A stretch of 64,000 nucleotides of DNA, taken from Stenocarpella maydis (lineage: Eukaryota > Ascomycota > Sordariomycetes > Diaporthales > Diaporthaceae). Both the position numbers and the translations under genes were made by a program. Shown here piece by piece: positions 10,301 through 19,041 of this stretch. Within the stretch, counting starts at the first letter, position 1. Every line of letters starts with the position of its first letter. The notes under the pieces were generated by a model that made no database searches, was not told the origin of the DNA, and saw nothing but the letters and a program-made list of their open reading frames with translations. The stretch lies in the NCBI GenBank assembly GCA_002270565.1, contig NQMI01000132.1, forward strand, positions 66,482 through 130,481. Reading direction: 5' to 3'.

Positions 10301-11843
10301 ACTGTGATTCAGGCGTTTCGAGTGACAGTTTTGAGACGGTGCTGGCAGTGAGGCAGGCCAGTGAGAATTTGGCAGTTGAACAGCGTCCAAAGTGGCCAGG
10401 TGGATGATCCAGGAGAGCTGGCAGTGATGGCTGACGGTCTGGCCGAGTTGTGCAGCTGGTTGGCGTCCAATGTGGCCCGGAGGATTATCTACGAAGACAA
10501 AAGAAAAGGGTGAAGGAGATAAAGGCTGAGGGAGTGCAGCAGAAAATTCTGTTGGGGAGTAGGCCAGTCATGGGGGAAGTGTGTAGGTGTTGCTGATTGG
10601 GAATGAAGGAGCCGTCGTGGCCCAAGTAAGGAAACCGCGCCTACCACTGCAGGAGCTGTTAGCAATCTGCTGCAAAACACAGTCATGATCGTGAGAGTCA
10701 CGAAGGAAAAAAATATAAACAGGAAAAATAGGCCAAACCCACAAATACTCAATAATAGCACCCTGTGAAGCGTTAGCAATCAATTCTAGAAGAGAGGGCT
10801 AAGAAACTGGACATACAGTGCCACCCTTGACAGTGAGGATACCAGCAACCTTAAGAATGATGTCTGTAGAGACGTTAGTATGGTACACCACAGAGAGCGA
10901 TGGGGATAGCACTAACCCTTTGGCGAGGTCCAGCCGTTCAACTTGCCGGTCAGCTTGACACCGATAATCTTGGGTGCCTTGAGCTCCCAGGGCAGGTTGG
11001 CCATGACGTCGACGGCATCGGCACCACCAACACCAATAGCGCACATGCCGAGACCACCGGCGTTGGGGGTGTGGGAGTCGGTGCCGATGAGGAGACCACC
11101 GGGAAAGGCGTAGTTCTCGAGCAGGATCTGGTGGATGATACCGGAGCCGGGCTTCCAGAAACCGATGTTGTACTTTGCGCAGGCGGAGGAGAGGAAGTTG
11201 TAGACCTCCTCGTTGATGCTGATGGCGCGGTCCAGATCCTTCTCGCCACCGACCTGGGCCTCGATCAAGTGGTCGCAATGGACGGTGGTGGGGTTTGCCA
11301 CGGAGGGCATGCCGGCGGACATGAACTGGAGGATGGCCATCTGTGCGGTGGCATCCTGGCAGGCGACACGGTCTGGCCTCAGCTTGAGGTAGGAGGTGCC
11401 GCGGGTGATGTCCTGGCCTTCTGGGTCGTCCAGATGCGAGTACAGGATCTTCTCTGCGTATGTGAGGGGGCGGTTGAGCCTGCTGCGGACAATGTTGAGG
11501 TTCTCGGACATCTTCTTGTAGTTGATGAAGTTGCCCTCCTCCCAGTTGTTCTGCTTGACCTGTTCACATGCAAGATTGACGTCAGCGGCAGCTTGTAAAT
11601 AGGATGGTCACCGCGCTCCAGCACAGGCGTGCGGAAGCTCCAGCTCCAGCTCCAGCTCCAGCTCCAGCTCCAGCTCCAGCTCCAGCCCCAGCCCCCCGGG
11701 CCGGCGGGTGGGCGGAGGAGGAAACGCACCTTGCGGTCGAGAGGGGAGTCTGTGACGGTGGCCATGCATCGTCGCAGGCCCAGGGAGCCGACGGCGGCAC
11801 GGCTCCGGGCGACGTGGCCCAAAACCTGACGAGAGGCCAGCAT
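7322..11843 (-). CDS. ACO1: Aconitate hydratase, mitochondrial; interrupted by a 1.76-kb insertion
   Basis: Exons on the minus strand: 11843-11730, 11559-10917, 10863-10817, 10762-10743, [insertion 10742-8981], 8980-8926, 8861-7553 and 7492-7322. The first 38 codons ([16 protein letters not shown]...) are a typical mitochondrial presequence. The iron-sulfur ligands are present: Cys in [11 protein letters not shown] and both Cys in [13 protein letters not shown]. Substrate-binding blocks [14 protein letters not shown] and [15 protein letters not shown] are intact. It converts citrate to isocitrate in the TCA cycle. All junctions agree in phase except the one across the insertion. The exon ending GAIIEY stops in phase 2 at a gtgggt donor, whereas the next exon (GTCCCGG..., reading [14 protein letters not shown]) needs phase 1. 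The expected Phe-Gly codons are two nucleotides short. The gene may need an unannotated micro-exon, or be broken. Intron 1 holds a hexanucleotide repeat. Confidence 0.9.
8981..10742 (-). mobile_element. Insertion in aconitase between the GAIIEY and FGPG codons, carrying a GIY-YIG gene
   Basis: The aconitase coding sequence stops at 10743 and resumes at 8980; 1762 bases lie between, far longer than the other introns of the gene (53-170 nt). The left end starts gtgggt on the minus strand (donor-like). The right end has a branch-like GCTAAT and ends ctag, so the whole piece looks like one spliceosomal intron. It encodes a GIY-YIG/C2H2 protein in the same orientation as aconitase. No terminal inverted repeats or target-site duplication were recognised by eye. 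Whether this is a homing-type intron, a gene inserted in an older intron, or a recent disruption cannot be decided from sequence alone. Confidence 0.65.
9166..10484 (-). CDS. GIY-YIG nuclease-like / C2H2 zinc finger protein, with a frameshift
   Basis: The minus-strand frame is open from just after a TAA at about 10487; its first ATG is at 10232 ([17 protein letters not shown]). A GIY-YIG core follows: [13 protein letters not shown] (about 10045-10010) then LIYVGSG (about 9998) and an Arg-rich ARLEQYRR. Near 9810 the frame shifts by one base, after IRILLS, to [18 protein letters not shown], and runs on to a TAA at 9166-9168. The second part has a C2H2 finger (C-x2-C-x12-H-x5-[10 protein letters not shown]...HLRGPKH, about 9423-9355). 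Its tail holds QQHLASFF, a match to the PCNA-box pattern Q-x2-L-x2-F-F, and the tail words GAKQQH occur twice. Large families of fungal proteins with this GIY-YIG plus C2H2 layout exist, of unknown role. The true 5' end is not settled: an acceptor-like tcttcgtag lies just upstream at about 10491. The frameshift may be real decay or a base error. Confidence 0.65.
11636..11691. repeat. Hexanucleotide repeat (AGCTCC)n in aconitase intron 1
   Basis: About nine perfect to near-perfect copies of AGCTCC (GGAGCT on the coding strand) within intron 1 (11729-11560), between the presequence exon and the body of aconitase. Confidence 0.9.
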
Positions 11844-13789
11844 TGTGATTGTGTAGGATCGACGATCTGAGTGGAGAGCGGAGAGGTCACACGAATGGAG
11901 CTCTCAGGATCGGGAAGAAGGCATTGAACTGCCACCTGTGTGCTGGGGAGGGAGGCAGGATGTGATGGTGTATGTGGAGGAGTGGGAAGGAAAAAAACGT
12001 GAAGGGGAGAGCAGTTGGGTGAAAAGTGCGAGAGGAGCATCGAGGTTTTAGATAGCAACCTTGGAACCTTGGAAAGTCGCGCTCCCGTGGCCCGTGGCTC
12101 TGCCCTCGGCCGCAGAGGCAAGGACTGGAACCCGCACTGCCCGCACCAGAGCTGGCACCCTTGCCAGCTCACCCGCGGCCCCACCGAGGTTCGTCTTCCC
12201 CAGTTATTCCGCCGTGGGCATAGCCGGGCCGGCCAATCACGAGCTTGTGATTTTCAACTGCTCCGAGAGTCAGGGGATCCTGCCACACGAGGTTGTTGTG
12301 TCGCCAAAACGTCACCAGGACGCGGCCGGTCCTCAGCCTGGCTGCCGCTCGGAGTGTATGCGTATTTTCGACCGGCCTCGTGCAACGTCCAGCGCCGCCA
12401 CGGCCCCGTTGAAGACGGATGCACTGTACTGAGTACATGGTAGTATTTCAATCATCTTCTGCCGAGGGCATGGAGGCCAATACACTATTCTCCGGCCTGC
12501 CGGGTCACCAGGGCTGGGGCAACCCTAGCGAGTACACTAGGTGGTTGTCGCATGGTACGTGTGGGGGACTGTGTCATGTCAATCGAGGCATGTGCTTGTC
12601 CTCAGATCCGGATTCCAAGATTCGTCAAAGACGACTCTATGATGGACACTTCCCAATGAGACAACCTCCACTGGGATAGCCAGATACCCAGTCTGCTATG
12701 GGATCACTATCACTAGGACAGCTCGCATCGGGATATCCTGCACTGGGATGACCTCCACGGGGGAGGTGTGTGATGGGATGATCTCCCAGTCGCCATCTTC
12801 CTGAGGCATGTCTGCAATGGTCCATCACCATAGGGTGGTATAGTCTAAGACAGTCACTGACTGGTGTAGTCTAATTTCTGCCGTGGTGGGTTACGCCGAG
12901 GCCCCAGCCGCCAGCTGCTTTACACAGTTCTGTAACGCGGCGGTGCGGCAGAATTAAACCCTACACTATTAAAATTTTCAACGGCCTGCAGACCAGCCTA
13001 GACAATCTGGCATGCTCATTCACAGGGTTGCAGTGGCCCATCCGGCGCCCCAGAACCTGGAGAGCCCATGTGGAGGAGCGCGCTTTTTTGGGAAGCTCTT
13101 GTGGGTCCTGGTGAATGCCACTGGCGCCGCGGCTCCTCGGTCTACGAGAATCCGCGTCGGCTAACAAAGGCGTTACGCCGCGACCTCGACGACAACCTCG
13201 TTCTTTTCGGCCCAAGGCCGACTCGGCTCGTAGCTCCTGCACGCGCGACCGCCGTCGGGCCTCATCTCTGATACATAGCACGAACCCCTTGTTGCAATTG
13301 ACTTGACTGGCTGACTGTCCAACACATTTCATGCGGCATCCTTCATTCACGCGCACGGCGTGGTAAAGTTCTTACCTGCCAGCACACTGCGCTGTTTCCG
13401 ATCCCGTGTCTGGCAAATCGCAATTACTTACGGTACTGGGCGGGGAAATGCTCGTGGCCCTCTAACATTGCTGTTCCCAAGTGATATTTTGGAATTGGAA
13501 TAGGATATCAAGCCAATGAACAACACGCCTGTACTACCTGATGTACGAAACGAAAGTTGTGGTGGCCCGAGTGGTGTGGTTGCGCTTGTCTTCACTACCC
13601 TGTCCCTTTAGGCCTAAAATGAACCATCTCGGGGAATTTTCAATTAACTCTCATCAAAACTTTCTCACACCGTACAACCCATTCCCATGTGAAAACGCCA
13701 CGCCCACAAGCCCGCCACGCACACCCCCTTTCTCGAAGCACATCCAAACCTAAGTTCAAAGCCCACTCCAAGCCCTCTAAACAGTCAAA
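11844..13789. other. Intergenic between ACO1 and BUD20 (divergent promoters)
   Basis: Both neighbours start here and read away from each other, so this holds both promoters. At 12640-12830 there is a degenerate repeat of words like CACTGGGATGAC, TCGGGATATCC and GATGGGATGATC. No further gene is supported; open frames at 12015-12443 lack recognisable features. Confidence 0.55.
12640..12830. repeat. Degenerate GGGATG-type minisatellite
   Basis: The words CACTGGGATAG, TATGGGATCACTATCAC, CATCGGGATATCC, CACTGGGATGACC and TGATGGGATGATC occur at irregular 15-30 base spacing. The repeat is imperfect and noncoding. Confidence 0.5.
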
Positions 13790-14263
13790 ATGGGCGTTCA
13801 AAACAAGCGAACGCTGACAAAGACCCGGCGGTACAGAAGGTAAGTCACCAGGCCCCACAACCGGGAATGAGCCCATCGCTGACGAGCCGAAACCAGGGAC
13901 ATCGACCAGATCAAGGCCGACCTGCTGTCGTCAAAGCACCTCAAGCAGTACAAGGACACCAAGCTCGTCGAGGATCTGCCCGCCCTGGGCAAGTACTACT
14001 GCGTCGAGTGCGCAAAGTGGTACGAGGCCGAGTCGGCCCTGGTCGCCCATCGCCGCGGCAAGCCTCACAAGCGCATGTGAGTTTGCCTCCTGGCTCCATC
14101 GGCACCACCATCACCTGCGCACGTGTACTGACGTGCTGTCTGTAGGGTCAAGCAGCTGAAGGAGGAGCCGTACACGCAGAAGGAGGCCGAGGCCGCCGTC
14201 GGCCTTTGGACCGATAACAAGGGCCCCGGCAAGGCCAAGACTGACGACGTCGACATGTCCTGA
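13790..14263 (+). CDS. BUD20: Bud20/ZNF593-type C2H2 protein, pre-60S export factor
   Basis: Three exons: 13790-13839, 13897-14076 and 14146-14263, phases 2 and 2, give 115 residues. The N-terminus is basic (MGVQNKRTLTKTRRYRR). The hallmark is the block KYYCVECAKWYEAESALVAH, a single C2H2 finger (Cys about 52 and 55, His about 68 and 74) followed by RRGKPHKRMVKQLKEEPYTQ, which is diagnostic for Bud20 of yeast and ZNF593 of animals. Bud20 is a shuttling factor that joins pre-60S ribosomes in the nucleus and helps their export. The acidic end KTDDVDMS is short. Length and intron positions look normal. Confidence 0.9.
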
Positions 14264-16095
14264 GATAAATCTGGGTTGGACGGATCAGTTGCTTATCCAC
14301 ATATCGCTTGGCCCCCTTCCCGGTTCTCTCATCTTCCAGCTCAGCAGACCTCCTACGATACCCGCTTCCTGGAAGCAAAGCACAGAAGGTTTTCCATTCC
14401 GGCAACAGATTGCGGAGTCTCGGCCCTCGACTCATTCGTTTTGACGCATATCCAAGCCAGCGACTCGAGGAATTGAGAAACTTCGGTCGATGATTAAAAA
14501 TGCGAGGTTGGAACTAGCTTCCGGTTCTCCACCTGAGGGCCGGCTTCCGTCCCTGTCGCATATAAAAATCGGTAGTCGGGACTTGGGCTGGCCAGCGCCT
14601 ATCAGCATAACTCTAGAGACTACTAGGCGAAAGGCTTACAGCGATTCGAGGGTGGCTTCAAGGATGGCCACAAGGCAGGACGCTGTGACGATGATGGTGA
14701 GGACGCCGCCCGGGGAGCAGGAACATGCGGTGGCAATTCAAGACCATTTCGAAGACTTGTGCTTTCGTGCAAAGTTTCTAATTCATACGCTCTTGACGAA
14801 AATGCTTGGCATGTGCATGAGTTTGTAGCTGACGGTCTTCACCAGCGCACACCCTCTCGGCCTGGTCCAAAGCGGCCGCCTCCTCTCTAGCTACGGGACC
14901 AAAGTCTACAACCGCTCGTTTCCATGATCTCAAGATCTGATAGGACCAAATCGTAAATTTCCAGTGGCAGTATGTGTGTTTAAGGGCCTCGCTTGCCACA
15001 GATTATCCAGTCGAGTTGTATTGGCGTCTGCTATGTTGAGGTAGCGCCTCCAACATCTCGTGCAACCCTGAACACACATGTTCACCGCCCTTGCCAGCTG
15101 GAAAACTGTTCAATTCTGTGGAGGACAGATATCAGTAGCGGAGTATGATTGGCAAGATTGGCTTCCGATGTAATGCTTGTGTCTCCGCCCTGGCTTCCCC
15201 GTATGGGTTAAGAAAATAAAATTGTTCCTGAAGTTGCGGCTGCCAGTGACGGGCACCTGGGCACGCTCATGTGGTACAGGTGTTGATACTCTACAAGGCC
15301 AGGCTGTGCCCGCGATTTACAAGTCCAGATGGTCTTCCGGGCTGTTCGTTGGCTCGAAGCTGGTTCGTTTCATTGTAGCAGGTGTCCGTTTTATTTCCCT
15401 TGGGCATGAGTGGCCTCATCTCGTCGTCCTCAAAGGTGGCTGGCAAGAGGAATCTCACCCAAGACCTTGCAGAGTTCCCAGGCGGAGGGCTCCACAGGCA
15501 CAGAGGTGAGTTATCAGATACCAGAGCCTTGCACCCCCGGACAAGCAGTTTCGAATTCGACCCCTGAATAGCTCAACGATCAGCGGTGCCGGTTTCGATC
15601 TCCATCTGAGAGATGACGCAGGTGACCGGATGCGTTCTGGAGTATCGAGCTTCAGCCTCCATACCTGTTGTTCATGGCCTGACGGCTCTTCCCTCCCCCC
15701 TTCCCACCCCCTGCCCCAAACTCTCACGGCATCAACAGTCACCTACTTCTTGGGATCCACCATGACTTCCTCGAAACTACTATTGTTTCTTTTTCTCAGC
15801 CTTCAAAAGTTGACATCACGTTCATTTTTTAACATGAGTAATGGGGATCACGCTGACATTACTGCTTGAGTTTGAACCCACAAGCACCGTTCACGCCATC
15901 CTTCTCTCACTGCTTGGAGGCGCCCGCTGCTTACAAACGACTGTGAATTTCAAGGCTAATCAGATGGTACGTACAGGAGACTACTAGTAGCCACAGGACT
16001 TATTTGTGTTCGCAAGGTCCAAACTACGACAGTCGGTATTTTCAGCAATGAATAGACTTGAAGGGCTCATATTTGTTGCCCCTCACTGAAGGCTA
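14264..16095. other. Intergenic with no supported gene
   Basis: Follows the BUD20 3' end. A short stretch at 15520-15620 has T-arm-like words but does not fold as a tRNA. No coding region recognised. Confidence 0.5.
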
Positions 16096-16950
16096 CTAGT
16101 CGATGATCAGCTTGGTCAGAAGCTTGCCCTGGTTTTGGCCGCTGAACAGCCGCATCCAGATCCCAGGCTGCTCCGCGATCCTCGCTTCCACAATGGTCTC
16201 CCCCTGGCCCAACTTGATCCTCCCATCGGCAGCAGCGCTGATGAGGTCTTCGAGAATCTGAGTTGCCTTGTCCATATAGTCCAGCATGATGTAGCCCCTG
16301 ATCGTGGTCCTTTGCGAGACGACCTCAAACTAGTTCTTCAGCTCCATGGGCTTGTCCTGGGAGTTGTACGACGCGACATTCCCACATGCAGCCCACCATA
16401 CGCTGCGAAGCCCGACCCGCCGAAAGCGCCCAGGTACTGCGTCTCTGAGAGTCCATTTGGGAGAGGGGCCAGGGGCTGGCATACATCCGCCTCCAGGATC
16501 ACATACTCGCTCCATGACCCGAGGTGGCTTGTGCGAAATGGGATGTTGGCCCTCTCAGTCCTGGAGTAACACAAGGAAGAGGGATGGAGCTTATGACGAA
16601 CAAGTTTGCCACAAGATCAACCGGCTTGTAGGACGGCGATGCAGACTCTACGATTTCAGCCAAGACATCGCAGCGCATTGGAGAGCCGATGGGCACGGTA
16701 GGCACGTAGTGGCGCGAGGAGGCTACTGTGCTGCCGATGACTTCAAGTTGGCGGTGTCAGCGAGGCGCCAGGTAAGCGGCATAAGCAACAGACAAATCTC
16801 ACAATGCCGCAATCCCGTATCATTGGAGAAATATCGCACTTTGGCCAGAACCTGGCCCTCCTTCAGAGCTGGCAGCTCCGTCGTCTAGAGTTTCCACGTT
16901 GCGTCGGGGCCAGCCAAGATCGGTACTCCTACATAATGACTTACATGCCA
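16096..16950 (-). pseudogene. Relic of a zinc-independent medium-chain reductase (alkenal/leukotriene reductase type)
   Basis: Fragments in all three minus frames line up in order with NADP-dependent alkenal reductases (MDR superfamily). They are GVPILAGPDATWKL, then an in-frame TAG, then TTELPALKEGQVLAKVRYF. Next come MRCDVLAEIVESASPSYKP, SHLGSWSEYVILEADVCQPL and LSETQYLGAFGGSGFAAYGG. Then the central NADP-binding fold is missing and the text jumps to NVASYNSQDKPMELKN, a stop, and YIMLDYMDKATQILEDLI...LGQGETIVEA...GKLLTKLIID. Several frameshifts, two or more stops and a large internal deletion make this a dead gene. The intact gene would have about 340-350 codons. Confidence 0.8.
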
Positions 16951-19041
16951 GAATCCACTGCTTGGTAGAGATCGGCGCCATGTTTCGGTCGAGGTTCGTG
17001 GGATTTGGTCAGAACCGGCTGGGTTCCTCAACGAACAAGTACGGCCAGGGAGAGGGGATATATCCAAAATTTCAATGTATAAATGCGCTACCGGCGCCCA
17101 TCCCCCCCCCCGGGAGTGCTTATTGTGGTACCCATGATGATCAACGGCACTTACCGTGGCTCCAGCACAAGGCACCGCAAAATCAAATGGCAAGGCCTTT
17201 CTTACCCTTGAGTATATAATTCTACTAGCCTATCAGCAAGCGATGTGGCCCAAGTGATTTGTTTGTCCAGCAATTTAGTTCTTACCTTGTGGCGTCTCGT
17301 TTGGAAAAGCTCACCTTGGCATGACCCGCCCGGTTTGGAGATAGAAGCGACCAAGCAAGGCAAATCGCGACCTGTGGCAAGTTAAAGAATTAAAATCAGG
17401 CTAGCAGAGAAGTATAAGATCTCGAGCCTTGCGGTGTACCTAGGTAGGGAAAGCATGATGTGCACCAAGGGGGACATGGCCTGGCTCGCATGAACAAGAG
17501 GACGAAGACGGCTGTCTAATAAGCCGAGGGAAAGAAACCAATGTTAGGAGTATAATGGAAGGTCTTGTTACAATTTTAAACCCCGCGAGATCGCAAAATA
17601 CAATTCAACTTCGCACATATCAAGACCTTCATCGTCGCCCACCAAAGTAACTCCCAAGACCCACCAGTGGACATTCCCTGGTCACCATCAAAAAAGGATG
17701 CAAAAGAAAACATGCAACAGTCGGTATTCGCTGGTCGTCACCGACCCAACTACTAATCAACCTCTCACAAGCTTGATTACAGGAGAGCGAACGGGATCCG
17801 ATATTTTCTTGTGGATATGGTCGCATGTGCTCATCCATGGTGCTGTGGGGGTTAAGAAGATGTTGTGAAACACTAGGATTCCGCTGCGTCACGGATGTCT
17901 TCCACAATAGTGTACATTTAGGAAGCCGTCGGGCGCCTGCGGAGGCAAACCATCCTACATGTCGTCGTAAGCACCGGGCTGTCTACTGCCCGATGTTGTA
18001 CGTTACTTTGCTAAAAATGACATGAAGACACGGATGCAATCTATGGTTTCTGCTGTGGATTCGGAAGACGGAGTCTGGGGATTTGACGTTCCAGGGATGC
18101 CCCCACTAACTTGGCTTCGCTCGAGCAACCCCTGGCTTCAGACAACACACCCTTATTAGCTTTACGGACGTGCACATCTGCCACGGTCTTCAAACCAGCC
18201 GCTCGGTCCCGGCTGACCTAGGCTCTTTAGGTCCCGCTGAAAATCGCGATGGGAGGGGCATTGCGCAGCCGACTATCCGGGGCCACAGACCACTGTGAAG
18301 CTGTCTGAGCTTGGACGTACGGCGTTCTGGCTGTCTTTGCAGTGGCCACGAGGAACCAAATCCGGTCAACAGCCTGGTCAGACAACCAGTCACCGATGCG
18401 GCTTCCCATATCCAGGCCTCTGGTATCCCACCGGGATGTGCCAGGATCGGGGGGCCGACGGCCTCCTCAACTCGGAAAGGTGACAGGGCGAGGGCGCTTA
18501 TTCGTCCGTAATCATCGCAAGATATCAAAGCGTGGACCCGGAGTTCGTCTGCGGTATTCAGTCTGCTTCAAGTATCCGCCCAGAGTCACAGAGACCGGCC
18601 AAAAGCGTGTCGAGTCGGTCTCGCTCCCTGATATGTCGGATTATCGTGTCAAGAATGACAAGGGAAGGGCTCGTCGGCCCGCCGTCGAGATGTCGGTTGA
18701 CCTCACAGACGAACATATGTTGTGTTGGCCAGGCACCATCCTCGAAACTGTCCCTTGAAGCCTACTCCGTGGCAGAGGACGGCGGGAAACAGTTTGCGTT
18801 GTACCTTGATCGCATCTCAGCTTGATGATTTTTGGTGGAAGCACATCGGTTGAATTTTTTAACCCCCAATACCAGTAATTAGCTGATAGTCTCCGACTTT
18901 TCGTCTGCCAAAGTTTCCCACGTCTTCGTTCTTTTTCAGGCAGTCACCACTGGAGAACGCGAAATTTGCATCGAGTGGCACACACAGTGTCTGCATCAGT
19001 GCAGGCAGGCCGTCGCAGGCAGGGCCAAAACTTCGAAGAAG
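16951..19041. other. Intergenic upstream of the MFS gene
   Basis: No gene recognised in 2.1 kb. Short frames on both strands at 17629-17907 and 18190-18760 have no recognisable domain or splice support. Confidence 0.5.

Noticed and set aside
9132..10742. Aconitase insertion as a DNA transposon with terminal inverted repeats
   Set aside because: No inverted termini or clear target duplication seen at 10742 and 8981; no DDE transposase-like sequence.
11604..11870. Frame with Ala-Pro repeats
   Set aside because: Produced by the AGCTCC repeat in aconitase intron 1, antisense, no other support.
15520..15620. Possible tRNA (TTCGAATTCGA words)
   Set aside because: No consistent A and B boxes and no cloverleaf pairing on either strand.
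18190..18760. Overlapping frames on both strands
   Set aside because: No recognisable domain, no start context or introns; text differs equally well in all frames.
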